Source of the DNA: Pseudooceanicola nanhaiensis
GTDB lineage: Bacteria; Pseudomonadota; Alphaproteobacteria; Rhodobacterales; Rhodobacteraceae
Length of the DNA stretch: 64,000 nucleotides
Direction: 5' to 3'
Assembly (NCBI RefSeq): GCF_020171315.1
Contig: NZ_JAIUZP010000001.1
Coordinates: 558,001-622,000, forward strand
The translations under genes were made by a program, and so were the position numbers. The notes under the pieces are model-generated. The model did not search any database. It was not told the DNA's origin and saw only the letters and a list, made by a program, of their open reading frames with translations. Positions 18,361-27,627 of this stretch are shown one piece after another. Every line of letters starts with the position of its first letter. Positions within the stretch are counted from its first letter, which is position 1.

Positions 18361-19310
18361 CGACCCATACCTATCCCGCCCCCGAGCCGGTGATCCTCGA
18401 CGCCGAGGTCTTCACCGAACTGCCGCCGCAGCTGCGCCGTCCCGGCGTTCCCTCCTACTGGGCCGAACGCAACCGGCGCGGGCAGGCGGTGGACAGCTTC
18501 GTCGAGGGGCCGTCCTTCGACCGGGCGGGCAACCTCTACTTCGTCGACATCCCCTTTGGCCGGGTGTTCCGCGCCAGCCCCGGGGGCGAGGTCACGCAGG
18601 TGGCGGAATACGAGGGCCAGCCGAACGGGCTGAAGATCCACCGCGACGGGCGGATTTTCCTCGCCGACTACCAGAACGGCATCATGCTGCTGGACCCCGA
18701 GACGGGCGCGGTGACGCCCGCGCTTGCCGATTGCGACACCGAGGGCTTCAAGGGCTGCAACGATCTGCACTTCGGTCGTGACGGGACGCTGTTCTTCACC
18801 GACCAGGGCCAAACCGGGCTGCATGACCCCACGGGACGCGTCTATCGCTGGACGCCCGACAGCGGGCGGCTCGACTGCCTGATCAACACCGCTCCCAGCC
18901 CCAACGGGCTGGTGCTGGACCTGGCCGAACATGTGCTCTTCCTCGCGGTGACGCGGGCCAACGCGGTCTGGCGGCTGATGCTCTCGCCCTCGGGGCGGGT
19001 CAACAAGGCGGGGCTGTTCATCCAGTTCACGGGCGGGCGTGCCGGGCCTGACGGGCTGGCGCTGACGACGCAGGGCGGGGTGGTCGTCTGCCAGACGGGC
19101 ATGGGGCTTGTCTGGGTGCACAATGCCCTCGGTCAACCGATCGCAGTGGTGCGCTCTCTGCGGGGGCTTGGGACGACGAACTGCGCCTTCGGTGGGCCTG
19201 AGGGGCGCAGCCTCTTCATAACCGAGAGCGATAGCGGCAGCATCCTCAAGGTCGATTTCCCCGAGGAACTGGGAATTTCCGGGGCGCCGATGTTCGCCCA
19301 CGCAGACTGA
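18357..19310 (+). CDS. SMP-30/gluconolactonase family hydrolase
   Basis: This is a 317-residue six-bladed beta-propeller of the SMP-30/LRE family. It has FVEGPSFDRAGNLYFVDIPFGRVF, where the metal-binding glutamate is expected, EGQPNGLKIHRDGRIFLADY, GCNDLHFGRDGTLFFTD, and PSPNGLVLDLAEH. The family opens sugar-acid lactones with a divalent metal. No signal peptide is visible. Its coupling to DctM supports a pathway in which a sugar lactone or acid is imported, hydrolysed and then oxidised. Confidence 0.9.
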   Translation: MTTHTYPAPEPVILDAEVFTELPPQLRRPGVPSYWAERNRRGQAVDSFVEGPSFDRAGNLYFVDIPFGRVFRASPGGEVTQVAEYEGQPNGLKIHRDGRIFLADYQNGIMLLDPETGAVTPALADCDTEGFKGCNDLHFGRDGTLFFTDQGQTGLHDPTGRVYRWTPDSGRLDCLINTAPSPNGLVLDLAEHVLFLAVTRANAVWRLMLSPSGRVNKAGLFIQFTGGRAGPDGLALTTQGGVVVCQTGMGLVWVHNALGQPIAVVRSLRGLGTTNCAFGGPEGRSLFITESDSGSILKVDFPEELGISGAPMFAHAD

Positions 19311-19479
19311 CCGGCGCGGGGGACGCCCGGGAATCCCGTCGCCAGTCATGGCTCCGGCGGCCCGCATGTCCCGCCCCTGGGCTTTTCGATCCATCACTGG
19401 CCGTGCAGGGGACGCTGCGCGGCCAGTATGCGTTTCGGCGCAGCACCTTGCGATCCGGGAGCGCCTCAGCTAATTTTAT

Positions 19480-19497
19480 CAAGTATCTGCTTTGAAA
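19480..19497. promoter_or_regulatory. shared dyad in front of the Fe-S HTH regulator
   Basis: CAAGTATCTGCTTTGAAA lies 14 nt before the start codon at 19511. It nearly repeats the block at 9326-9343 in the sodB promoter, with matching AAG and CTT arms. This suggests autoregulation by the product of the gene at 19511. Confidence 0.6.
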
Positions 19498-19510
19498 ATA
19501 TGGGGCAAGG

Positions 19511-20176
19511 ATGTCGTCTCGGGAGACGGAAACGCAAAGGTGGTCGCCGCGTGCCCCGGCCGAGCGTCTGTTGATGACGCTCAAGATGCACAGCGCACAG
19601 ACTTCGGCCGAGGTGGGCCGCCGACATGGCATCACCGGCGAGGCGGCGCGTCAGCAACTCCAGCGCCTGCTCGAGGACGGGCTCGTGACCGAGGAGCGCC
19701 GCGCCGCGGGCCGGGGGCGGCCCGCAGTCTACTGGCAGCTTAGCGACAAGGGGCAGGCGCGCTTCCCCGATACTCACGCGGCGCTGACGGTCGAGATCCT
19801 GAGCAGCATCTCGGAGGTGCTGGGGCCCGACGCGCTCGACCGGATCATCGCGGAGCGCGAGACGGCGACGCTGGCGCGCTACCAAACCGCCATGGCAGAC
19901 TGTCCCGACACCCGCGCCCGGCTCGAGAAGCTGGCGGAACTGCGAAGCGCCGAAGGCTATATGGCCTCGGTCGAGGAGGGGGAGGACGGCAGCTTGCGGC
20001 TGGTCGAGAACCATTGCCCGATCTGCGCCGCAGCGAGCTTATGCCAGGGGTTCTGCCGGGCCGAGAAGGCGGTGTTCCAGTCCGCCCTCGGCACGGGGAC
20101 CCGGATCGAGCGCGACGAACATATCGTCAGCGGCGGCCGCCGCTGCACCTATGTCATCCGGGAGGCTGCGGAGTGA
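19511..20176 (+). CDS. SufR-like HTH regulator with cysteine-rich Fe-S domain
   Basis: This is a 221-residue regulator. A winged helix (RLLMTLKMHSAQTSAEVG, GITGEAARQQLQRLLEDGLV, then the wing GRGRPAVYWQL) is followed by a helical part. The C-terminal domain carries HCPICAAASLCQGFCRAE and GGRRCTYVI, the cysteine pattern of SufR-type proteins that hold an iron-sulfur cluster. Such regulators sense Fe-S or redox status and usually repress while the cluster is intact. Its promoter shares a dyad with sodB, so control of sodB and of itself is the natural hypothesis. It is not close to any suf gene in this window. Confidence 0.8.
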   Translation: MSSRETETQRWSPRAPAERLLMTLKMHSAQTSAEVGRRHGITGEAARQQLQRLLEDGLVTEERRAAGRGRPAVYWQLSDKGQARFPDTHAALTVEILSSISEVLGPDALDRIIAERETATLARYQTAMADCPDTRARLEKLAELRSAEGYMASVEEGEDGSLRLVENHCPICAAASLCQGFCRAEKAVFQSALGTGTRIERDEHIVSGGRRCTYVIREAAE

Positions 20177-20515
20177 GCATGGTCGCGCGTTCCCCCGTGC
20201 GGTAGGGGCGGGATCAGGCCGCCGCCCGCATCGATACACTGCGCTCGCCCTTCACGGCATCCAGCGCCACATGAACACGCGCCAGCGACGCGCTGACGCA
20301 GTCTCCTCCTTGTCCGTCATCAGGCACTTGGGGACCCGGAATGCTCTGACGGGCAGGAGGGTCTGACCCACTCAGGTCGAGCCGCGCTGCCTGCCGTCAC
20401 GCCTCTGCCCTCACGCAGGCGGTACTGGCAGCGATCAGGCCGAATTGCTCCGGATTTGGTGACAGCGATCCCAAGTCACTTTAGGCTGACCGAAGCATAA
20501 CCATCCAGCGCAGCC
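20177..20515. other. intergenic region without recognisable gene
   Basis: This 339-nt stretch separates the Fe-S HTH gene from the next LysR gene. No convincing coding frame or RNA gene was seen. Confidence 0.5.
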
Positions 20516-21466
20516 ATGTCCCTCCTTCGCACCCCAAACCTGCACGCGCAGGACATCCGTCATCTTCAGGTCTTCGTGGCCGTCGCCTCTTCCGGGGGGA
20601 TGACTGCGGCGCAACCGGCGCTGAACATGACCCTGTCGAGCATCTCGACCAGCATCTCGACCTTCGAGAAACGCTTCGGGATTACCGTCTGCCACCGGGG
20701 CCGCGGCGGGTTCGAACTGACCGACGAGGGGCGCATCGTCTATGACATCGCCCGCGACCTGCTGAACCGCGTCAGCTCCGCCGCGAGCGAGATCGCCCTG
20801 CTGGGCGGCGTGCTGAGCGGCGAGTTGACCATCGCCGGCCATGGCGGCGACTACACCCACCCGGAATACCTGATCCCCGAGGCGGTGGACCGCTTCCTGT
20901 CGCGCCCCGACAACAGCGTGGCGCTCCGGATGGAGATCGGCTCCCAGACCTTCATCATCCAGGGCGTGCTGCGGGGCGATATCGACGTGGGCATCGGCAG
21001 CTTCCCCCTCGCCCGCGAGGGGGTGCGCCGGACACCGCTCTACGAAGAGAAGGCCAGCCTCTACTGCGGCAGCCGCCATCCTCTCTTCGGGGCGCAGACG
21101 GCCGATATGCCGCCCGAGGCCTTCTCGGACTATGACTTCGTCCTGCGGACCGAAACCGCGCCGATCCGCGACGTGGTGCCTGGCATGCGGGTGCGGGCCG
21201 TGGCTCCGACGCAGGAGGCGCGGGCGATGTTCATCCTCTCGGGCCAGATCATCGGCTTCCTGCCGGACCACGTGGCCCATCGCTGGGTCGCCCGGGGCCA
21301 GATGAAGCGGATCGGCGGGGCCGAGATGCGCTATGCCAGCCAGATGGAGCTGATCACCAAGGAGGACAGTCGCCGCAACCCGGTGGTGGAGGCCTTCGTG
21401 GCGGATTATGCCGCCGCCGTGCTGACGGCGACGGGCCGGGCGCTGCAATCGGCGGGCGCTCAGTAG
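20516..21466 (+). CDS. LysR-type regulator
   Basis: This is a 316-residue LysR protein. The DNA-binding part is IRHLQVFVAVASSGGMTAAQ followed by MTLSSISTSISTFEKRFGI; the effector domain starts near residue 100 with GVLSGELTIAGHG. The recognition helix differs from the SQSALS type common in the other LysR genes here. Its end overlaps by 7 nt the end of the convergent hydroxyacid dehydrogenase gene, which closes the amidase/ABC operon. Control of that operon is likely by position only. Confidence 0.88.
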   Translation: MSLLRTPNLHAQDIRHLQVFVAVASSGGMTAAQPALNMTLSSISTSISTFEKRFGITVCHRGRGGFELTDEGRIVYDIARDLLNRVSSAASEIALLGGVLSGELTIAGHGGDYTHPEYLIPEAVDRFLSRPDNSVALRMEIGSQTFIIQGVLRGDIDVGIGSFPLAREGVRRTPLYEEKASLYCGSRHPLFGAQTADMPPEAFSDYDFVLRTETAPIRDVVPGMRVRAVAPTQEARAMFILSGQIIGFLPDHVAHRWVARGQMKRIGGAEMRYASQMELITKEDSRRNPVVEAFVADYAAAVLTATGRALQSAGAQ

Positions 21467-22404
21467 CCGAGGTCGGCGGAAAGATAGGGCGGCGTGCCGC
21501 CCGTGGCCACCGCGCTCAGCCCCTCTGCCAGCCGGGGCCAGAGCGCCTCTTCCAAATCCAACCCGGACCAAGCGACATGGGGCGTGACCAGCACCTTAGG
21601 ATGCGCCAGCAACGGATGGCCCTTGGGCAGGGGCTCTGGCACGGTCACGTCGAGCGTGGCATAGGAAAGCGTCCCGGTCTCCAGCGCGCCGATCAGCGCC
21701 TCCTGGTCCAGCAACTCCCCCCGCGCGATATTCACGAGGTGCAGCCCGGGCCGGCAGGCCATCAGCCGGGCGCGGCTGAGCAGGCCCCGGGTCGCCGCCG
21801 TCAGGGGCGCGGCGAGGACGAGGTGATCGGCCCAGCCGGTCAGCGCCTCGATCTCGGTGACGAAGGAGACCCCCGCCTCGGGCGCGGCCTCCCGCCGCCG
21901 CAGCACGCGGATCTCCATGCCGAAGGCCCGCGCCCGCGCGGCGATCTGGCCGCCGATGGCGCCATATCCCACCAGCCCCAGACGCGTGCCCGTCAGCGTG
22001 CCCAGCCGGTGCTGCCCCTCGTCGCCCCGGCGCAGTGCCACCGCGTCCAGCGGCTTGGCCCGGCGCAGCAGCGCGGCGATGACGTAGTCCGCGATCTGAT
22101 GTGCCGTCAGACCACGCCCGGTGGAGACCGGACAGGCCCGCAGCAGCCAGTCGGGATAGAAGTCGAGCCCGGCGGACATGACTTGTATCCACTTCAGCCC
22201 GGCAAAGGCGGCGGGCGCTGCCTCCGGCGCCCTGGCCCAGGCGGGATTGCCCCGGGTGACCAGCACCTCCGTGCCCTCGGGCAGCTCCCACGGCGCTTCC
22301 GGCTCGGTCCGGGTGATGACGCGAGGGTGCGCGGGATGCGCCTCCAGCCGGGCGCCGGTGGCGGCGCTCAGCTGGTTGCAGACGAGAAGCCCCGCCGTGC
22401 TCAT
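21460..22404 (-). CDS. D-2-hydroxyacid dehydrogenase
   Basis: This is a 314-residue NAD(P)-dependent dehydrogenase. It has the nucleotide motif LVGYGAIGGQIAARARAFGM, catalytic arginine in VNIARGELLDQEAL, glutamate in TVPEPLPKGHPLL and histidine in VTPHVAWSG. It is the last gene of a leftward operon and its ATG at 22404 overlaps the stop of the ABC ATPase gene (ATGA). It may process the imported compound after deamidation and transamination by the amidase and aminotransferase at the operon's head. Confidence 0.88.
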   Translation of the reverse strand: MSTAGLLVCNQLSAATGARLEAHPAHPRVITRTEPEAPWELPEGTEVLVTRGNPAWARAPEAAPAAFAGLKWIQVMSAGLDFYPDWLLRACPVSTGRGLTAHQIADYVIAALLRRAKPLDAVALRRGDEGQHRLGTLTGTRLGLVGYGAIGGQIAARARAFGMEIRVLRRREAAPEAGVSFVTEIEALTGWADHLVLAAPLTAATRGLLSRARLMACRPGLHLVNIARGELLDQEALIGALETGTLSYATLDVTVPEPLPKGHPLLAHPKVLVTPHVAWSGLDLEEALWPRLAEGLSAVATGGTPPYLSADLGY

Positions 22405-24056
22405 GCCGCTTGCCCAGCGAGGTCACGGGCCCGCCCGGGGATCGCCTCGATAAGCGAGCGGGTATAGGCCTGCTCCGGGGCGCTGAAGATCTGGTGTGCC
22501 GGGCCGATTTCGATGCAGGCGCCCTGTTGCATCACCATCACCCGGTCGCAGATCTGCGCCGCGACCCGCAGGTCGTGGGTGATGAAGATCAGCGACAGCC
22601 CGAGGTCACGCTTGATCTCGTCCAGCAGCTCCAGCACCTGCGCCTGAATGGACACGTCGAGCGCCGAGACCGCCTCGTCCGCCACGATCACCTCCGGCTC
22701 CAGCGCGAGCGCCCGGGCAATGCCGATCCGCTGCCGCTGTCCGCCCGAAAACTCGTGGGGGTAGCGGGTGGCGGCGGCGGCGTTGAGCCCCACCCGTTCC
22801 AGCAGGGCACGCGCCCGGTCCATGGCCTCCGCCCGGCTCATCCCGAAGGCGATCGGCCCGTCGGCAATGGTGCGCCCCACGGTGATCCGGGGGTTCAACG
22901 AGGAGAAGGGATCCTGAAAGATCATCTGCACCCGCCTGTGGAGCTGGCGCAGGTCCTCGCCCTTGAGGTCGAGGATTTCCCGCCCCTCCATGGTCACGCT
23001 GCCCGCATCCGCCGGTTGCAGCCGCACGAGGCAGCGCCCGAGGGACGACTTGCCCGAGCCGCTTTCGCCCACGATCCCCAATGTCTCGCCTTTGCCGAGG
23101 GTGAAGGACACGTCGCGCACCGCATCGACCCGGCGCACGGGGCGGAAGAGACCCCCGCCCGAGACGTAGGTGCGGCGGATGTCGCGGACCTCCAGCAGCG
23201 GGGCGAAGTCGGGCATCGCGCGCGGCGCCAGTGTCAGCCGCGGGATCGCCGCCAGCAGGCGCTGCGTATAGTCGTGCTGCGGCGCGTCCAGCACCGCGCG
23301 GGCCGGGCCCTGTTCGACGATCTGGCCGCATTGCATGACGACGACGTCATCGGCGATCTCGGCCACGACGCCGAAGTCGTGGGTGATGAACATCACCGCC
23401 ATGCCGCGTTCGACCTGCAGCTTGCGGATCAGCGCGAGGATCTGGGCCTGCGTGGTGACATCGAGCGCGGTGGTCGGCTCATCCGCGATCAGCACCTCCG
23501 GCTCCAGCGCGAGCGCCATGGCGATGACCACGCGCTGCCGTTGCCCGCCGGAGAGCTGGAACGGATAGGCCCGCGCGGCCCGCTTGGGATCGGGCAACCC
23601 GACCTCGGTCAGCAGCTCCACCGCGCGGGCCTGCCGCTCGGCGGGCGTCAGCAGGCCATGGGCCTCGAAGACCTCGGCGATCTGGTCCGCCACCCGCATC
23701 AGCGGGTTCAGCGCCGACATCGGCTCCTGGAAGATCATGCCGATCCGGCGGCCCCGGATGTCGCGCATCTTCTCTTCGCTGAAGGCGAGGAGGTTTTCAT
23801 CGCCCAGCAGGATGCGGCCCTTCACGGCGCGCACCCCCTCGGGCAGCAGGCCCATCATGGCGTTGGCGGACATGGATTTGCCCGAACCACTCTCGCCCAC
23901 GACGCAGAGGATGCGGCCCGCGTACATGTCGATGGAGGTGTGATCCACGGCATAGGGGCGGTCCGCCCCCTCGGGCAGCGCAACGGACAGGCCCTCGATG
24001 CGGACGATGGGGATGGCGGCCGAGGGGGCGGCGGGCGTATCGGTGTGATGGGTCAT
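22401..24056 (-). CDS. fused dipeptide-type ABC ATPase (DppD-DppF)
   Basis: This 551-residue protein has two complete ABC domains. The first has Walker A GESGSGKS (54-61), signature LSGGQ (168-172) and Walker B LIADEP (189-194); the second has GESGSGKS again near 330-337, FSGGQ and VIVADE. Both halves end with the oligopeptide-type tail (QHDYTQRLL and EQAYTRSLI). Most dipeptide importers use two separate ATPases, so this is a fused version. It powers the permeases encoded 3 nt upstream. Confidence 0.92.
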   Translation of the reverse strand: MTHHTDTPAAPSAAIPIVRIEGLSVALPEGADRPYAVDHTSIDMYAGRILCVVGESGSGKSMSANAMMGLLPEGVRAVKGRILLGDENLLAFSEEKMRDIRGRRIGMIFQEPMSALNPLMRVADQIAEVFEAHGLLTPAERQARAVELLTEVGLPDPKRAARAYPFQLSGGQRQRVVIAMALALEPEVLIADEPTTALDVTTQAQILALIRKLQVERGMAVMFITHDFGVVAEIADDVVVMQCGQIVEQGPARAVLDAPQHDYTQRLLAAIPRLTLAPRAMPDFAPLLEVRDIRRTYVSGGGLFRPVRRVDAVRDVSFTLGKGETLGIVGESGSGKSSLGRCLVRLQPADAGSVTMEGREILDLKGEDLRQLHRRVQMIFQDPFSSLNPRITVGRTIADGPIAFGMSRAEAMDRARALLERVGLNAAAATRYPHEFSGGQRQRIGIARALALEPEVIVADEAVSALDVSIQAQVLELLDEIKRDLGLSLIFITHDLRVAAQICDRVMVMQQGACIEIGPAHQIFSAPEQAYTRSLIEAIPGRARDLAGQAA

Positions 24057-24059
24057 GGC

Positions 24060-24896
24060 TCAGCCCCTCTTGCGCAGGCGCGGGTTCAGGGCGTCATTCA
24101 GCCCCTCGCCGATCAGGTTGAAGGCCAGCACCGTCAGCAGGATGGCGAGGCCCGGGAAGAAGCTGATCCACCACGCCTGCCGGATCACGGTCCGCCCGGC
24201 GCCGACCATGTAGCCCCAGCTCATGATCTCGGGATCGCCGAGGCCCATGAACGAGAGCGCGCTTTCGGTCAGGATGGCGGTGGCGATCATCATCGAGGAC
24301 ATGACGACGACCGGCGACAGCGTGTTGGGCATGATCTGGCGCAGGATGATCGTCGTGGAGGATTGCCCGGACAGCTGCGCCGCCTCGATGAACTCACGCG
24401 ATTTCAGCGCCAGCACCTCGCCGCGCAGCAGGCGCGCGACCGGCGGCCAGCTGACCAGCGCGATGGCGGTGATGATCGAGGTCAGCGAGGGTTGCAGGAT
24501 CGCCACCAGCACCACAGCGAAGGCGAAGGTGGGGATCACCTGGAAGAACTCGGTCACCCGCATCAGGATGTCGTCCACCCAGCCGCCGAAATAGCCCGCG
24601 CAGGCCCCCAGCGGAATGCCGATGGCCAGCGACACAAGGGTCGAGATCAGCCCGATCAGCAGCGAGATATAGGCGCCATGCGCGAGGCCGGAGGCCACGT
24701 TGCGCCCCAGCGTGTCGGTGCCCATCAGGTAGCCTTCGGTGGTGAAGGGTTCGAGGAAGGGGCGCTGCGCGATGGCCCAGGGGCTCTGCGGGTAGAGCAT
24801 GGGCGAGAAGATCGCCAGCAGCAGGGTGACGACCAGCAGAAGCGCACCGATCACGGCGCCGCGGTTGCCGGCGAAGCGTTTGAGGAAATCGAGCAT
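24060..24896 (-). CDS. ABC transporter permease, DppC type
   Basis: This is a 278-residue inner-membrane permease. It has the N-terminal NRGAVIGALLLVVTLLLAIFSP helix of DppC/OppC proteins, LMGTDTLGRNVASGLAHGAYISL before the core, and the EAA-type loop EFIEAAQLSGQSSTTIILRQ in the second half. Its ATG overlaps the stop of the DppB-type gene by one base. Confidence 0.92.
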   Translation of the reverse strand: MLDFLKRFAGNRGAVIGALLLVVTLLLAIFSPMLYPQSPWAIAQRPFLEPFTTEGYLMGTDTLGRNVASGLAHGAYISLLIGLISTLVSLAIGIPLGACAGYFGGWVDDILMRVTEFFQVIPTFAFAVVLVAILQPSLTSIITAIALVSWPPVARLLRGEVLALKSREFIEAAQLSGQSSTTIILRQIMPNTLSPVVVMSSMMIATAILTESALSFMGLGDPEIMSWGYMVGAGRTVIRQAWWISFFPGLAILLTVLAFNLIGEGLNDALNPRLRKRG

Positions 24897-25864
24897 CAGG
24901 TCGTCCGGATACGGGGGTCCACCAGCCGGTAGGCAAGGTCGGTGACCAGGTTGAACATCAGGACCATCGCGGCGGAGACCACGAAGACCCCCAGCAGCAC
25001 GTTGTAATCCCGTTGGGCGAGCGCCTCGAACATCAGCCGCCCGATGCCGGGCCAGGCAAAGACCGTCTCGATCAGCACGGCCCCACCGACGAGTTGCCCC
25101 GCCTGCAGACCCGCCAGCGTCACCACCGGGAGGATCGCGTTGCGCAGCACATGGCGGCGCTGGATCAGCGCGGGGCGCAGGCCCTTGGCGCGGGCCGTGC
25201 GGACGTAGTCATGCTTGTTCACCTCCAGCATCGAGGCGCGGGTCATGCGCACGTAGACCGCCATCAGGAACAGCCCCAGCGTGAAGGCAGGCATCACGAG
25301 GTGCGCCGCGATGTCGAGGACCCGTTCCATCCCGGTATAGCCCGAGCGGATCGTCTCGAAGCCATAGCCCGGCAGCCAGTCCAGCTTGACCGAGAAGAGC
25401 AGCACGGCCATCAGCGCGAACCAGAAGAGCGGCGTGGCGTAGAACAGCAGAGCGATGGTCGAGATCAGCGTATCGGCGGGCTTACCCTGCCGCGACGCCG
25501 CGATGGTGCCTGCCAGCACGCCGAGGCCCAGCGAGATCACGAAGGCGCTGAGCGACAGCAGAAGCGTCGCGGGCAGCCGCTGCAGGATCAGGTCCAGTAC
25601 CGGCAGGTTCTGGCGGTAGGAATAGCCAAGGTCGAGCTGCGCGACGGAGCTGACATAGCTCCAGAGCTGGACATACAGCGGCCGGTCGAGGCCGAACTGC
25701 GCTCGCAGCTGCGCGATGAATTCGGGATCGGCCTCGCCGGCTTCACCGGCCATGACCATGGCCGGGTCGCCCGGGGCAAGGTGGATCAGGAGGAAGTTCA
25801 GCACCGTGATGCAGAGCAGCACGACGGCTGCCTTCCCCACACGGGTCAGGAGGAAGCCGAGCAT
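24896..25864 (-). CDS. ABC transporter permease, DppB type
   Basis: This is a 322-residue permease with six helices. It has the N-terminal FLLTRVGKAAVVLLCITVLNFLL part, the periplasmic loop LIHLAPGDPAMVMAG typical of DppB, and the EAA loop YVRTARAKGLRPALIQRRHV. It pairs with the DppC-type subunit encoded next. The binding-protein gene lies upstream, beyond a strong hairpin. Confidence 0.92.
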   Translation of the reverse strand: MLGFLLTRVGKAAVVLLCITVLNFLLIHLAPGDPAMVMAGEAGEADPEFIAQLRAQFGLDRPLYVQLWSYVSSVAQLDLGYSYRQNLPVLDLILQRLPATLLLSLSAFVISLGLGVLAGTIAASRQGKPADTLISTIALLFYATPLFWFALMAVLLFSVKLDWLPGYGFETIRSGYTGMERVLDIAAHLVMPAFTLGLFLMAVYVRMTRASMLEVNKHDYVRTARAKGLRPALIQRRHVLRNAILPVVTLAGLQAGQLVGGAVLIETVFAWPGIGRLMFEALAQRDYNVLLGVFVVSAAMVLMFNLVTDLAYRLVDPRIRTT

Positions 25865-25946
25865 GGTCAGGCCTTTCGGTCGGTCGATCTGTCGGAAGGT
25901 CGGGCGGGCTGAAGGGGGGAGGGATCGGCCCCGGCCCGCGCGGAAG

Positions 25947-25973
25947 GGCGGTCAGGCGCGGAGCCTGACCGCC
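25947..25973 (-). terminator. hairpin behind the ABC binding-protein gene
   Basis: An 11-bp stem around GCGGTCAGGC/GCCTGACCGC lies between the binding-protein stop (25981) and the DppB-type gene. It probably attenuates read-through or protects the upstream mRNA. Confidence 0.6.
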
Positions 25974-25980
25974 GATGGGT

Positions 25981-27537
25981 TTACTGCTCTTTCCAGGTGT
26001 CGCGCAGCGAATTGCCCGCGCCGTTGGCCGTGGTGATCAGGTTGTGCACCCCGCAGTCGTAGACGGTGGGGAAGCTCAGCTCCTGCAGCCAGGCGATCGG
26101 CACGTCTTCCTGCAGGATCTGCTGCACCTCGGTGTAGAGCGCCTGCCGCTCCTCGGTGCTCACCGCGACGGCGGCCTTGGCAAAGAGCTCGTCCACCTTG
26201 GGGTTGGAATAGCCCTCGACGTTGTTGAACGGGTTGCCCTTGGCGATCTGGCTGGAAATGTAGTTCCGCGCCACGCCCAGTTCCGGGTCGCCGTTCTGCG
26301 CCACGAAGGTGAAGGCGAGGTCATAGTCCCACTGCGAGGTCTTCTGGTTCCAGCCCGCCACGTCGGTGGCCTCGGTCTGGAGGGTGATGCCGACCTGTGC
26401 GAGGTTCTGGCGGACCACCTCGGCCCAGCGTTGCCAGGTCTCGCCGTAGGGCAGAGGCAGCATCCGCAGCGGCGTGCCGTCATAGCCGATCTCGGCCAGC
26501 AGTTCCTTGGCCTTCTCGGGGTTGTGCTCGTAGAGCGGGCCGGTCTCGTCGAAGAAGGGCGTGGTCGAGGCGATGGGCCCCTTTGCAACCCTGCCGAAGC
26601 CGTTCCAGACCACCTGCAGCGCCAGCTCGCGGTCTAGCGCATACATGATCGCCTGCCGCATTTTGGGATTGTCGAGCGGCGCGTTGCGGTTGTTCAGCCA
26701 CATCCACGCCATGGGCGAGGAATACTGCCAGCCGCCCTCGTCGACGCAGGTGCCTTCGTTCTTCTGCAGGCGGACGATGTCGAAGTTCTCGATCGTCCCG
26801 CCGGGCAGCACGTCCAGGTCGCCGGTCTCGTAGGCATTGGCGCGCGAGGCGGCGTCCGGGATGATGTGGTAGATCACCTCGTCGAGGTAGGGACGGCCCT
26901 CCATCCAGTAGTCCTCGTTCTTCACGAGGCCGATGTAGGCGCCACGCTGCCATTCATCCAGCTTGAACGGGCCGGTGCCGATCGGGGTGGCATTGGCCTC
27001 GTTGGCGCGGAAATCCGTGCCCTCGTAGATATGCGCGGGCACGATGGGCGCGGTCTTGTAGGCGAAGATCCGGATGAAGGGGCCAAAGGCCTGTTTCAGC
27101 GTGAAGACCACGGTCAGCTCGTCGGGCGCCTCGACCGAGGCGACGCGGTTCATGATGTTGCGGTGACGCGGCTGGGTCTCGGTCAGGAACTCGGTGAAGG
27201 TGAAGACAACGTCATGGGCCGTCATCGGTTCGCCGTCATGCCATTTTACGCCCTCCTGCAGGTGGAAGGTGTAGGTCAGCCCGTCCTCGGAAATCTCCCA
27301 GCTCTTGGCGAGCGAGGGTTCCGGCGTCAGGTCCTGATCATAGCGCAGCAGGCCCTCGTAGATGCCGCCCGACACAAGGTTGGTGGCGGCGTTGGTGGTG
27401 ATGCCCAACATCAGTCCCGAGGGTTCGGGCTGCACGAGCAGGTTGAGGCGTCCCCCGGCGACGGGGTCTTGGGCAAAGGCGGGCAGTGCCGCGCAGACGG
27501 TCCCCAGGAGGGCCGCGGAAAGCGTCTTCTTGAACAT
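25981..27537 (-). CDS. ABC transporter substrate-binding protein, family 5 (dipeptide/nickel type)
   Basis: This 518-residue periplasmic binding protein has a Sec leader (MFKKTLSAALLGTVCAALPAFA). Family 5 hallmarks are ITTNAATNLVSGGIYEGLLRYD, LAKSWEISEDGLTYTFHLQEGVKWHDGEP and GTGPFKLDEWQRG. Two in-frame ATGs exist at 27543 and 27537; AGGGA abuts the first, so the second has the better spacing. It is flanked by hairpins on both sides. With the amidase and aminotransferase upstream, a peptide-like or amide-bearing substrate seems likely. Confidence 0.92.
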   Translation of the reverse strand: MFKKTLSAALLGTVCAALPAFAQDPVAGGRLNLLVQPEPSGLMLGITTNAATNLVSGGIYEGLLRYDQDLTPEPSLAKSWEISEDGLTYTFHLQEGVKWHDGEPMTAHDVVFTFTEFLTETQPRHRNIMNRVASVEAPDELTVVFTLKQAFGPFIRIFAYKTAPIVPAHIYEGTDFRANEANATPIGTGPFKLDEWQRGAYIGLVKNEDYWMEGRPYLDEVIYHIIPDAASRANAYETGDLDVLPGGTIENFDIVRLQKNEGTCVDEGGWQYSSPMAWMWLNNRNAPLDNPKMRQAIMYALDRELALQVVWNGFGRVAKGPIASTTPFFDETGPLYEHNPEKAKELLAEIGYDGTPLRMLPLPYGETWQRWAEVVRQNLAQVGITLQTEATDVAGWNQKTSQWDYDLAFTFVAQNGDPELGVARNYISSQIAKGNPFNNVEGYSNPKVDELFAKAAVAVSTEERQALYTEVQQILQEDVPIAWLQELSFPTVYDCGVHNLITTANGAGNSLRDTWKEQ

Positions 27538-27573
27538 GGTCATTCCCTGTTGATGTGTTTTCTTGTTGTTCCG

Positions 27574-27600
27574 GACCGCCGCCGGGAGGGGGCGGCGGCC
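27574..27600 (-). terminator. hairpin between amidase and binding-protein genes
   Basis: CCGCCGCC and GGCGGCGG arms lie between the amidase stop (27628) and the binding-protein start. No T-run follows on the coding strand, so it may be attenuating rather than terminating. Confidence 0.4.
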
Positions 27601-27627
27601 CGCGTCGTGTCGTGTCCCGGGTCCGCC

